From positions 32,660 through 96,659 of the forward strand of contig JAOBSW010001097.1 of the NCBI GenBank assembly GCA_026214975.1: a DNA stretch of 64,000 bases, in the 5' to 3' direction. Below the pieces are notes generated by a model that was not told the origin of the DNA, did not search any database, and was given only the letters and a program-made list of their open reading frames with translations. Of the stretch, positions 54,156 through 64,000 are shown piece after piece. Origin of the DNA: Gentiana macrophylla. Taxonomy: Eukaryota > Streptophyta > Magnoliopsida > Gentianales > Gentianaceae. The translations under genes and the position numbers were made by a program. Position 1 is the first letter of the stretch. Each line of letters begins with the position of its first letter.

Positions 54156-54942
54156 TTGCCCACCATCGCAATCTCCATGAGGGCTCTAGCATGTAGATAA
54201 GAAAGGTCTTCCAAGAATCGGGGACGTTTCATCTTTCTCGATATCTAAAACATACCAATCAATTTGGAAAGGTAAATCTATCAATCAACCAAAACGTCTT
54301 TCGGGATCCTGAAGCTTTCTTAGAAGATCTATCAGCGAATTGTAAACTCATAGTAGTGGGTTCTAGAAGGCTTTGTAAACCGAGCTGTTTGCATACAGAC
54401 ATTGGCATAAGACTTATAGAGGCACCTAGATCACACAGAGAATTAGGGAAGACTAGACCTCCCATCAATACTGTAAGTACGAACTTGCCAGGGTCACCTC
54501 TTTTAATTGGTAAGTTTTCATAATTAATCATGGAACAATCCTCACCAATTTGCCTTTCCATGCCTGCTAACTTCTTTTTCGAAGACAAAACATCCTTAAT
54601 GAATTTTGTATACTTAGGCATATCGACCAAGACATCTGATAATGGAAGATTCACCTGAGTATTTTTCAAAAGGTTCAGCACCTTTTCGTACTTTTTGTCT
54701 TCAATCAAGGGAATGTTGCTCTTTCTCGGCGGAAATGGAAGTCTCTTAAGGTCATTCTCGGAAAAGACTTTCTTTGAGGATGCACTTACAGCTTTGTCTT
54801 CCAGATCCTTCCAACGAACAACTTTTTCAGATTTCTTTATAGTCAGGGGATCAGCCTCCTGACTTTCGCTTGCTGTTTCAGTTCTCAAGGGATCAGCCAC
54901 TTGAGGGTCTCCAACTTCTTCACCGCTCAGGGGTTCAGCCAC
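54156..54942 (-). pseudogene. Protease of element A
   Basis: A 227-codon open frame ends in a frame change near 54260. Shows LPFPPRKSNIPLIEDKKYEK (pre-protease) and the retropepsin site NSLCDLGASISLMPMSVC. The LGRPFL block beyond 54260 is shifted. Role as in element B. Confidence 0.8.
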
Positions 54943-55292
54943 CTGAGTTTTTTCTCTTGCAGTAGAGGGGAGTGTAGGTGCTCAGCTTCCCCTCCTGCCT
55001 TATCAATGGCAGGAGGGGCTAGTGGTTTCCCTGATGGGAAGGACCACTAACTTGAGTACCACTTCTCAAATTCATCTGACTTTGGCCTCCTCTTTCTTGT
55101 ATTGAATTGATGGCACGAGGTCAATACATGGGCCTTTGTTCAAGTCACTGAGCAACTTGACCACCCTTCGGATTCTTCTCGGTGAAAGCGGGCGTTTGCC
55201 TGGGGTCTAAAGCTAACTTTTCAGCCGGTTGCCCAATTTGTCTCTCAAGATTCTTCATTGATCTACTTTGCTCCTCCAACTTAGCTTCAAGA

Positions 55293-56718
55293 TTAGTAGG
55301 TTGGGAGGGCCTTGAGAGTTACGGAAGTTTGAAGAATAAGGTGGTGGGCCGACTTTGGAATTGAGAATTTGAATTGGAAGGCCAATTCGATTGAATTTTG
55401 CGTAGGATTGGAAAAATTCGAGTTTTGGTCTCGATTAAACCAGTGGTTTCTATTGAAATTCGATTCAATTAAAATTGAATTAGGATTAAAACTTGAAGAT
55501 GGATTAAACCCTTGGTTTTGAAAATTGTTCTGGCCAGGAAACTGATTGAACCTTTGATTGTTCTGACCATAGAATGCATTCACTTCCGCATTCTGTCCGT
55601 TCATAGGACAGAATCTAGAAGTGTGCCCCACCTCGTCACAATTCTGACATGTGACTTGATTGTACTGTCCATAATCATGGACAGCATTCACTTGATAAGG
55701 TGCAGGGGGATTAAATTGACACTGGCCATTCATATGGACAGTCTGACAGCAGTTTTCGCAATACAGAACCTGAGGGTTCTGAGGAAAAGAAGAAGTTTGA
55801 TTTACCGGATTGGAAACTTGATGTGTGGCCATCTGCTTTTGCAGCATGGCGATCAAACTTTGCAAATTGACTTCCTCAACCTTGGGAGGAGGAGGTGCTT
55901 GGATTGCTTGATAAGATGGGGCATAGTTATACTTTGCAATGTCCTCAAACAATGCCCATCCCTCTTCAGGCGTTTTCTTCAGAAATGCCCCACCCGATGA
56001 ACTATTGACCATGCCTTTGGTAAGCTCGGTCAATCCACTGAAGAATGTGTTGACTTGCCGTTTCATGGGCAAGCCATGGTGGGGACACTTTCTAAGCAGA
56101 GACTTGAATCTCTTCCAACATTCGAAGAAGGATTCATTCTCTTTCTGATAGAAAGTGAATATTTCATTTAAACACTGGGCCGTCTTGGAAGGTGGAACAT
56201 ATTGACTCAAGAACTCCTTTTCGAGTTCTGCCCAGGTGGTGATAGATTCAGAAGGGAGAGAGGTGTACCATTCTTTAGCCTCTCCTTTCAGAGAAAATGG
56301 AAAAAGTTTCAGCTTAATCGCATCCTCACTTACTCCTTGGATGCGTGTAGTGCCGCAAATCTCTAAGAACGTATGTAAGTGGGTATGCGGATTCTCTGAT
56401 TGATAGCCGTGAAAGATTGATGCATCTTTGCATCATCCTGGATAAGTCCTGGCTTTAGCTCAAAGGTGTGTGCGGTAATGGCTGGAATAACAATAGCCGG
56501 GTTGACTTTGACTTCGCCAGGCATGGCGTAGTCTGCCAACATACGTCTATTATTTGCGGCCATTATCACAAAATCAGTGATCTCCCTTGCTAGTTGATCT
56601 TCAATATCTTGCTCGGCTCATGTCGCGTAACCGCAGAACGGAAAATCCGCTGTTGCATTTGGACTACGGTTCGCCGGGTCGAGTGTATAATAACGGTCCT
56701 TTTGACTCGATTTTGCAT
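55293..56718 (-). pseudogene. Gag of element A (decayed N-terminus, intact CCHC knuckle)
   Basis: The start aligns with MQTRSQKG of element B but shifts frame early. The piece 56569-56363 reads LADYAMPGEVKVNPAIVIP. The long open part 56210-55293 has FLSQYVPPSKT-like text, NSSSGGAFLKKTPEEGWALF, an upstream cysteine pair (CENCCQTVH) and a CCHC zinc knuckle, CQNCDEVGHTSRFC. The C-terminus is Asn/Gln/Phe-rich. It would package element RNA. Confidence 0.82.
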
Positions 56719-56849
56719 AAACCGGACCAAAAACAAGTGGTTGAAACCTAAAAACTAAGAAATTGAAAGCCTAAACTAAAAATTAAAAACCTAAGGAAAA
56801 GAAAGGGGAAAGAAGAAAAGGAAACAAAAGTATTGAAGAAAACAGGACC

Positions 56850-57048
56850 AGACGGACGTCCAAGAGTTTGGACGGGCGTCCGGATGGAATTGAGATCGGA
56901 CGGGCATTTAGTGGACCAAACGCTCGTCTGCACGGCAGAATACTTGGACGGGCATCCGAAACCTATGGACGCTAGTCCAAGCGAGTGAAAGTGGTTCAGG
57001 ATCGAAGACTTTCCAGCAAACGGGCATCCAATTTTCAGACGTCCGTTT
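56850..57048 (-). repeat. Dyad array in the leader of element A
   Basis: Eight dyads start at 56850/56870, 56898/56918, 56946/56967 and 57018/57037; within-pair distance is 20, 20, 21 and 19. Several half-sites show CG to CA or TG changes. Confidence 0.85.
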
Positions 57049-57278
57049 AGAAACGGGAAAACAAGAACAGAAAAGAAAAATTTACAGAAAAGAACAGATA
57101 AAAGAAGAGAAGAGAAGAGAACTAATCACAAGAGAACCTTAAACCCTAAGCTAAAACCCTAATTAACTAATTACCTAAACGTTTATCAACTAAAAACAGG
57201 AATTTAAAACGAAATAAAAATAGGACAAACAAAAACAAATAGAAAAACGGAAAAACAAAAACTAGACAACCGTCCGCC

Positions 57279-57296
57279 TCCCCGGCAACGGCGCCA
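57279..57296 (-). promoter_or_regulatory. Primer-binding site of element A
   Basis: TGGCGCCGTTGCCGGGGA on the minus strand, six bases after the 5' LTR; identical to that of element B. Confidence 0.85.
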
Positions 57297-57302
57297 AAAA
57301 CT

Positions 57303-58860
57303 TGTCACGGATTTTATTAACAAAACAAACAAGTAATAATTTTATAATGCGATATACCTCAAGTGCAAGGATCGTAGTAAAGAGGTTGATACCGGGTCGA
57401 TCTTACGGGGAACTGGCGATTGCTAACCCTAGCTTTTGTTTAACTAACTAATCTATGTCACGATTTCTAAACTAAACAGTGGATAAAACTAAACGAAACT
57501 GAAAAGACAGATTTAACTAAAACGTAAAACTGGACGGAAGATATGATCTAAAGCCAGGAAGGATATGTTTCGAACCAATTTAATCTAAACTAAATCTAAG
57601 ATGCAATAGAAAAAACTAACTAAGCTAAGTAATTCAGATTCAAGGGATTTTAAATCAATAATTTACGAAACGAACAAGCAATTGATCCACCTATCCTATC
57701 AACATTCAGTTTCAATTCAGATTATTTCGTGATTACTAATCAAGTTGTGATTCACCTATTCAAAGGTATGAACCCTAATTTCTTAGGCAAGTTCGTCTAT
57801 TAATCTCTATCTTTCGATCTAAAGATTAACGCTCTCAAATCAAGGTGTGAAATCTCTCAATTTCTAACCTAGAAATCTAAACTCTCGTTAATTAGATCAA
57901 ATATCTATTCTTTATCATGGTGATCTAAAGTCTAACTTGATTTTCATCAATCAAACGATCAACAAAGCTAACATCTTTCGATATAAATTTCGCAATAAAC
58001 ATTATGAAGCATGATAAAAGAAACAACTTGTAATAGATACACACAAAATAACCACGAAAAGAGACTGAATTGTTGAATCGGACGGATTCACAATGCTTGT
58101 TCAATGGAGGCCTAGCCTTAGCATCCTCTTGAAGATCGAATTATTGAAGTAAAAATACATAAAAAGTGTTTAGAACTACTAGAAAACTAAGAACAATGAA
58201 ATCTCAGCCGCCCCTAGGGTTTAGGGTTTTTAATGTATATCTATTGTGAAGAAAAACGCGCTTGATATTTATAGAAGATTAAGTCGGTTTCAGCATGTCG
58301 GCCGATGGACGCCCGTCTGAAAAAAGGGTGAACGCCCGTCCAGCTTGTGTAATCTTCTTCGAGTCGGGCCGAGCCATGACCAGACGCCCGTCACGCGGCC
58401 ACCCTCCTGCGCCCAAAACCGTGAATCAACTTCCCATTCACGGACACTCGTTCACTTCGCCAGACGTTTCGCCCACTATGGACGCTTGATTCAACTTCCG
58501 ACGCTTGATTCAGGATCGAATTTAATCTTGATTTCTTGAACTTTATCTCTTTTCTCTATCTCATTCCTTCATTATCTCTTTTATCTTCAATTACCTCGAA
58601 CTTAATCAACTCTTGAGCATCTTTTGAGCCTCAAACATGTATCTATAACACATAAAAACATCGCAAAATGTAATAACGCTCAAATGATCATAAAATCATA
58701 ATTAAAACACATAAATCAACCTATTTTGCGATTAACTCTTTTAAAATACCATTTGCTCAATATTTCCATTAAACACTTGTTTCTTATACAAATTCATACA
58801 AATATGAGGGAAATTATCATAAAATATAGCGTTATAAATCGTATAAATTCACCCTTAACA
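57303..58860 (-). repeat. 5' LTR of element A
   Basis: Same ends as 29980-31547. Dyad array at 58512-58307, TATAAAT at 58273-58267. Outside the array, differences from the 3' LTR are few; inside it they are dense. Confidence 0.9.
58307..58512 (-). repeat. Dyad array in the 5' LTR of element A
   Basis: GGACGCCCGTCT (58307) and GAACGCCCGTCC (58330) are clear. The rest is degraded relative to the 3' LTR, with small indels and changed spacing. Confidence 0.7.
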
Positions 58861-58980
58861 GTCAGCTTAACTCAACACAAGTGAAATTTGAACCTTAATT
58901 GTTACAATCTAGTGTTTGGTGACAAGTTTATTCACCCCCCCCCCCTCTAAACTTGTGTTAGCCTTTCGAAGGGACCAACA
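58861..58980 (+). repeat. 3' LTR of element C, last part
   Basis: Resumes after element A (GTCAG duplicated) and ends CTTTCGAAGGGACCAACA, the inverse of the TGTTGG start. Contains a run of nine to ten C before CTCTAAACTTG. Confidence 0.8.
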
Positions 58981-59700
58981 TAATATTTCGAAAACCTAAA
59001 ACTAGGATTCACTACAGCTAGGTTGATCGATAGGTTTAATTAGCGGTAGGTTAAATCTGGCCAATTTGCTTATTATAATCGTAAAACTAGCATGAAATAC
59101 GAATAGTGAAGTGTTAGTTTGGACATAGTCTTAAATGGACCCTAGGAACGTGCTGATCAATGTCGACAGCTGTCTAGGCGGGTTAGCGGTATGAGTTAGC
59201 GCTCGATATCGGAAATTCTAATTCTTTATGCATATGGGCTATTACGGACCAATTAAGGAGGGTAGCTTACGTATATATTGTCTACTACCATTGTCGGAGT
59301 AGATAGGGTTAGGAGTTGCACCCGTAGCTGATAATTAAAATAAAAGCCTGCTCGATTAATTTAAGGAAATTATGTTGGGAAGTAAACGTAATGATTAACT
59401 AATCCAAGTTAGTAAATCAGTGAGAAGAGGGGGAGAAATACCAAGTTTCTTTTATGTTTATTGTTGGTCAATGATCGCTTATATGTTTCTTCTTAATTAG
59501 GTTAGAATCGTTTATAAAGTTGCATTGTCTGTGTGGTATCAACCTTGACTCGCATTTACTATACTACGATGTACTTAGTATTCTTGCTAGTATTATCGAC
59601 GTTAGTGACTTACACGCGATCAAGACTTTTGGTGTCATTGCCGGGGACAATGGCCAATTTTAAAGATAAACGTTTTAATTCGGATTAAGAAGTCGTTTTT
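58981..59700 (+). mobile_element. Old Gypsy LTR end with primer-binding site
   Basis: A stretch without ORFs ends in ACGCGATCA (59622), followed by AGACTTT and TGGTGTCATTGCCGGGGA (59630-59647), a degenerate form of the Gypsy PBS TGGCGCC(G/A)TTGCCGGGGA. It is therefore the 3' end of a 5' LTR and the start of the leader. Both sides are cut by other elements (C on the left, D on the right). Confidence 0.6.
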
Positions 59701-59809
59701 ATTTTATTTATTTTTGTGGAAATATTACAAGATTATCAAAGCCAGATTGATGAGTCTCATGAAGTTCAAACAGTGCCCAAAGACCTCGTAAATTCATCTG
59801 ACAGATATT

Positions 59810-60093
59810 TTGTACCCTTTATTTAATTATAAAAGACATATTAATTGTGATACATATAAACAATTAATATGTCAAACTCTAGTTTACTTTATGTCATAGA
59901 CACAATTAATATGTCATAGACATAGCTTTTACTTTTACTTTTGCATGCTTGCCGCCCACATCTACATACTCAAGTGGCCGCCCAAGCTAGTGCTAGTCTC
60001 TCTCAATTGTATCTATTTATACACCTCTCATATCAATGAATAAACTAAGTTGAAGTTTACTCTTGTGTTTATCACATTCTCAAACTCTCTTCA
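59810..60093 (+). repeat. 5' LTR of element D (left edge approximate)
   Basis: Ends ACTCTCTTCA just before the PBS. Contains TATTTATA (about 60014) and a CCGCCCA repeat. A short repeat AATTAATATGTCATAGACA occurs twice near 59880-59925. Confidence 0.55.
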
Positions 60094-60106
60094 TGGTAGC
60101 AGAGCC
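60094..60106 (+). promoter_or_regulatory. Primer-binding site of element D
   Basis: TGGTAGCAGAGCC, one base different from the initiator-Met tRNA site. Confidence 0.75.
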
Positions 60107-60159
60107 TTCACCTGAGTTCTAAAATCCATTTGCAAAAAATCGGTTCCTTTTTGGAAAAA

Positions 60160-61180
60160 TGTCAACATTATCGAAGTTTCATCTTCTTGAAGAGACTCAC
60201 AAGCGCCTCACAGATGGGATAATGAACACTCTTCTTTACCAATCATAAACTTAATGGTAACAATTACTTGCTATGGTCAAGGTCTATGAAAATGTATATC
60301 TCCGGCCAGGGCAAGATGGGATATCTGTCTGGTTCCAAACCTGCCCCTGCTGAAACTGACCCCAAGTTTGAAGCATGGGACACAGAAAATAACCAAGTCA
60401 TGACCATCCTCACGAGGTCTATGACAAAAGAGATCAGTGAGAACTTCATGATGTATGACACTGCTAAGGAAATCTGGGATAATGCCAGAGACCTTTACTC
60501 AAAAAAGGACAATACATCTGAAGTCTATGAACTCGAAGCTCAGATTCAAAACTGCAGACAAGGAGATATGTCTGTAACTCAATATTTCAATCAACTATCT
60601 AAGGCATGGCAACACCTAGATATGTTGGAAACTCACACCTGGAATGATGTCAAGGATGCTGCTCTATATAAAGACATCATAGAAAAGAAGAGAGTATTCA
60701 AGTTCCTCACTGGACTGAATCCTACTCTTGATGATGTTAGAGGTAGAATTCTAGCTACTAAACCTCTCCCAAATCTCAAATCCATGTTTCTTTGAGGTCA
60801 AACATGAGGAAAGCAGGAGGAAAGTGATGCTACTGAACTCCCCCGCTGACAACCCTACTGAGAGTGCCACCCTGCTGACTGTCAGGAACCCTACTGAAGC
60901 TTACAGGAAGCCTACTGATAAAACTGGGAAGCTGTTCTGTGACCACTGCAAACGCACAAATCACACCAAGGACACTTGCTGGAAACTACATGGCAAGCCT
61001 AACTCCTCCAAGACCTCAAGACCTGCCAAGGAAAGTCAGGGCAGACACATAAGTGAGGAAGAAGATGACAACAGGTTGAATGCACAGCTTGCTGCATTCA
61101 AAGCCTTCCTAACTCAACAAAAGGAAGGTAGTCACTCTACTGACATAGCCTCTCATGCCAGTACAGGTAAATTCTACTCA
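60160..61180 (+). pseudogene. Gag of element D (frameshifts)
   Basis: An ATG at 60160 (MSTLSKFHLLEETH) shifts frame near 60240. The next frame reads NHKLNGNNYLLWSRSMKMYISG, the conserved start of Copia gag, and runs to about 60795 (MTKEISENFMMYDTAKEIWD, QYFNQLSKAWQHLD). After another shift LFCDHCKRTNHTKDTCWKLHG gives a CCHC knuckle. Confidence 0.82.
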
Positions 61181-61189
61181 TCTATTAGT

Positions 61190-61420
61190 AATGAAACCTG
61201 GATTGTTGACTCTGGGGCCTCATCCCATATGACTGGTAATAAAAATCTCATTACTCAATTTATGCCATGTCCCCAAATTCACAATATTAAGACTGCTGAT
61301 GGATCTATTTCTAGTGCAAAAGGTTTTGGTAAGGTGCAGCTTACTAATAAGATATGCCCTGCAGGATGTCCTATTTGTTCCAAAATTAGATTGCAATCTC
61401 ATATCTCACAAGAAACTTAC
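61190..61420 (+). pseudogene. Protease of element D
   Basis: TWIVDSGASSHMTGNKNL holds the D-S-G-A active site. ADGSISSAKGFGKVQLTN follows, then a frame change near 61360 before VLFVPKLDCNLIS-type text. Confidence 0.82.
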
Positions 61421-61599
61421 TAAAGATTTGAAATGGACTGTTGTTTTTAATGAGAATCAGTGCACATTCCAGGATCATTCCTCAAAGGCAAGTGATTGGG
61501 ATTGCTAAACCTTGCTCAGATTGTTTGTGGTCAACCTACACAAGAGGTAAGATCAAGACCGAATGTGCCTCAAAGAACTGCACTCAAAACCTAGATAAT

Positions 61600-62390
61600 A
61601 TCATGTTATGGCATTATAGACTAGGACACCCGAGTTTTAGTTATTTAAAGTCTATAGATCTGAATTGTTTAAAGGTTGCAATTTGAATGATCTTCAATGT
61701 GATATTTGTCAATTTGCCAAACTCACCAAATCTGTGTATGCAAAATTACCTCACTTACCTTCCACACCATTCACCTTAATTTCAGTGATGTATGGGGACC
61801 CTCAAGAGTAAAAAGCATAATGAGGGAAGAGGTGGTTTGTTACCTTCATAGATGACCACACCTGAGAACCACTTGGTTATTTTTAATGAAGAATAAATCG
61901 AAGTTGGATCCATCTTTCAAGAGTTTTACAACATGGTCTCCACTCGGTTTGACACTAAGATCAAAATTTTGAAGATGACAATGCTCTTGAATATTATGAG
62001 TCTCATCTCATTAATTTCTTGATGGACAAAGGATTGTCCATATCAAGAGGCTGTGTTGAAACTCCTCAAACAAAATGGGGTTCTTTGAGAGAAAGAACAG
62101 ACATCTGCTAGAAATGGCTAGGTCTATCATGTTTACCACTAATGTTCCAAAATATATGTGGGGTGAAGCTATATTGACCTCCACATACTTAATCGATTGC
62201 AGACTTCCCACAGGTACTAGGCTTCAAAACTCCTATCAAAACCCCGTTGACCACACACTCCACGCCCCCATCTTATTTCCCGATTACCTCCAAAATCCTT
62301 GGTTGTACTTGTGTTTGTCTATATCCATGCCCAACATTGAAGCAAACTTGATCCCAAGGCTCACAAGTGCATTTTCTTAGGATATGCAAA
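61600..62390 (+). pseudogene. Integrase of element D (decayed)
   Basis: MLWHYRLGHPSFSYLK and CDICQFAKLTK give the HHCC zinc-binding part. VTFIDDHT and WLFLMKNKS come from the core. RKNRHLLEMARSIMFTTNVPKYMWGEAILTSTYLI is the usual C-terminal core. Stops and shifts are frequent. Confidence 0.8.
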
Positions 62391-62789
62391 GGGCGAGGAA
62401 AGGCTACAAGTGTTACTCTCTTACGAAAAGAAATTTTACAATTCTATGGATGTAAATTTTTTGAAAGGACTCCTACTACTAAACAAGTCCATCAAGATCC
62501 ATCGATGGAAACCTAATTGAAATTGACCTAAACCCTTTCCCTCAAGAAACTCTTAACCCTCAAGAGATCATTGCGATACTCAACCTCTTGATCCTCAGAA
62601 AACCCTTGTACCTGATACTATTGAACCTAATACTCATCGACCTAGAGCTGCGCAGACCGAGCCTGCCGACACTCAAGATACTACTGAGATCCCCAAACTC
62701 TTTGACATTGATGATAGGCCTATTGCTCTCAGAAAGGGAAAGAGATCTTGCACTGATCACTCTATTCATACTTATTTATCATATGATCA

Positions 62790-63790
62790 GTTGTCTCCTG
62801 TCTTTGCCATGTTTACACAGGACTTGGACTCTCACTCTATTCCTAAAAATATTCAGGAGGCTCTTCAAAATGATAAGTGGAAGGCTGCTGTTAAAACAGA
62901 GATGACTGCCCTCCTGGATAATCATACTTGGGATCTCACAACTCTTCCAAAAAAAAAAAAACGATTAGCTGCAGATGGTTATTCACTATCAAATACAATG
63001 TCGATGGTACAATTGACAAGTACAAAGCCGATTGGTAGCAAGGGATTCACTCAAACTTATGGTATTGACTATAAGGAAACTTTTGCACCAGTGGCAAAAC
63101 TCAACACCTGTCGTGGTTTCGATCTCTCTAGTTGTCCAACTGGGTGGCCTCTACACCAATTGGATATCAAAATGCTTTTCTCAATGGTGATCTTACTTGA
63201 GGAAGTCTATATGAATGTACCTCCTGGTTTTGTCAATCCTCACACTCAGGGCAAGGTATGCAAACTCGGAAAATCTATGTATGGCACAAGCAATCCCCAA
63301 GAGCCTGGTTTGGGAAACTTACTCTTGTGGTCAAAGCGATGGATATCATCAATGCAACTCGAGATCACACTATGTTCATCAAGACAACCAACCAGAGAAG
63401 GTCTATTCTTATTGTATATGTGGATGATATCATCCTCCTACTGGAGATGACTCTACCGAGATTCAAAATTTAAAGACTCTCACCGCACAGTGTTCCAAGT
63501 TAAGGATCCAGGCTACCTCAAGTATTTTCTTGGTATGGAAGTGGCTAGAAACACCAAAGGCATTTCAGTCTCCCAAAGGAAGTATGTATTGGATCTACTG
63601 AAGGAAACTGGCATGTTGGGATGCAAACCTGTTGTATCCCCAGTAGACCCCAGTAACACCCTACTGCATGGTGACATTGCTATCAGAAAAGAACAATATC
63701 AAAGGCTTGTAGGTAAACTCATCTATCTTTCTCACACAAGGCCTGATATAGCATATGGGGTTAGTGCAGTCGGTCGGTTCATGCACGCCT
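62790..63790 (+). pseudogene. Reverse transcriptase of element D (frameshifts)
   Basis: MTALLDNHTWDL, GIDYKETFAPVAKL, HQLDIK, VYMNVPPGFVN, the catalytic LIVYVDDIILL (YVDD), LGMEVARNTKGISVSQRKYVLDLL and YQRLVGKLIYLSHTRPDIAY are all readable. They fall in at least three frames. Confidence 0.85.
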
Positions 63791-64000
63791 CTTGAACAAC
63801 ATTGGGATGTCGTGAATAGATATCTTGAGATATTTAAAGTCCACTCTGGCCAAGGCCCGCACTTCACCAAGTCTACCGATAGATCAATCAAGGTCTACAT
63901 CGATGTTGATTGGGCTGGATGTCACATTGACAGACGATCTACCATGAGCTATTGCTCATATGTATGGGGAACTGGTGACTTGGAGAAGCAAGAAACAACC
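63791..64000 (+). pseudogene. Start of RNase H of element D, cut by window end
   Basis: After a frame change, VDWAGCHIDRRSTMSYC gives the first catalytic Asp region of Copia RNase H. The rest is outside the window. Confidence 0.75.

Larger units (their letters stand above)
29980..58860 (-). mobile_element. Element A: Athila-like Ty3/Gypsy retrotransposon, split by element B
   Basis: Flanked by GTCAG on both sides (29975-29979 and 58861-58865). Minus-strand order: 5' LTR (58860-57303), PBS, dyad array, gag, protease, RT (interrupted at 53339/38883 by element B), RNase H, integrase, two small conserved reading regions, dyad array, ORF3, long 3' non-coding region, hairpin, PPT and 3' LTR (31547-29980). 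Without B it is about 14.4 kb. The Athila placement rests on the PBS, the CDLGAS protease motif, RT/IN wording typical of that lineage and the extra 3' ORF. LTRs are nearly identical outside the dyad array. All ORFs carry frameshifts or stops. Confidence 0.9.
16560..58980 (+). mobile_element. Element C: Sirevirus-like Copia element, 3' part only, heavily nested
   Basis: Excluding nested elements it comprises a decayed ORF (16765-17329 plus 26209-28152), a PPT (CAAAAAGGGGAAAAT) and one LTR (28310-29979 plus 58861-58980) that starts TGTTGG and ends CCAACA. A PPT of this kind before an LTR that opens TGTTGGAAAT with TTTTGATGATG nearby, and an LTR end with CACCCCCCCC-CTCTAAACTTG, are features of plant sireviruses. 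The gag-pol region and 5' LTR are not present; the left limit (about 16560) is approximate. LARD copy 2 and elements A and B were inserted later. Confidence 0.65.
59800..64000 (+). mobile_element. Element D: decayed Copia retrotransposon (runs off the window)
   Basis: LTR end at 60093, PBS variant TGGTAGCAGAGCC, then Copia-order domains: gag, protease, integrase, RT, RNase H. Integrase before RT defines Copia. The left LTR edge is not fixed, because the second LTR lies outside the window. Frameshifts and stops are frequent, so it is an old copy. Confidence 0.85.

Noticed and set aside
58981..59622. Endogenous pararetrovirus or other viral insertion
   Set aside because: No movement, coat or RT motifs are present, and the segment ends in a Gypsy primer-binding site.

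Overview
This window looks like nuclear DNA from a flowering plant, most likely a eudicot. It is AT-rich and dominated by LTR retrotransposons with typical plant primer-binding sites (initiator-Met type TGGTATCAGAGC and the Athila-type TGGCGCCGTTGCCGGGGA). It also holds plant-style intron boundaries, telo-boxes and small fragments of plant gene families. I cannot name the species. Almost every coding region is broken by stops or frameshifts.

Layout. 1-7744: a minus-strand copy of a large non-coding retrotransposon derivative (LARD copy 1) whose 5' LTR carries a nested pogo-like DNA transposon (4947-5726, TA/TA flanks). This LARD sits inside the coding sequence of a small cysteine-rich (knottin-like) gene whose 3' half continues at 7747. 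7747-16560 is the only gene-like stretch: a ~1.4 kb duplication (7747-9150 and 13982-15386) holding the broken and the better-preserved knottin-like gene, a degenerate heavy-metal-associated (HIPP-type) fragment, short tandem repeats, a cluster of palindromes, an LTR fragment, and the first exon of an unidentified gene at 15869.

16560-58980 is a four-layer nest. The oldest layer (element C) is the 3' part of a Sirevirus-like Copia element: a decayed coiled-coil ORF, a PPT, and an LTR split in two (28310-29979 and 58861-58980). LARD copy 2 (17330-26203, target duplication ATATT) interrupts its ORF. Athila-like Gypsy element A (29980-58860, minus strand, target duplication GTCAG) interrupts its LTR. 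A related Athila-like element B (38883-53339, plus strand, target duplication TCTTT) interrupts the reverse transcriptase of A. 58981-59700 is an old Gypsy LTR/PBS fragment. From about 59800 to the window end runs a decayed Copia element D (gag, protease, integrase, RT, start of RNase H).

The most interesting signal is shared by A and B. Each has four arrays of a 12-bp dyad, consensus GGACGNNCGTCC: one in each LTR just upstream of a TATA box, one in the leader before gag, and one between pol and the last ORF. Within arrays the dyads come in pairs whose starts are about 20 bp apart (two DNA turns), and this spacing holds although the spacer sequence has changed. The array before the last ORF is followed 11 bp later by a TATA-like box, a 5'UTR and a candidate 5'UTR intron at matching places in A and B, so this ORF (ORF3, 'env-like' by position) seems to have its own promoter. 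Its product has basic nuclear-localisation-like stretches and no visible membrane segment. A conserved small ORF and a conserved hairpin lie between integrase and ORF3. A testable idea is that ORF3 is a nuclear regulator that could act through the dyad arrays.
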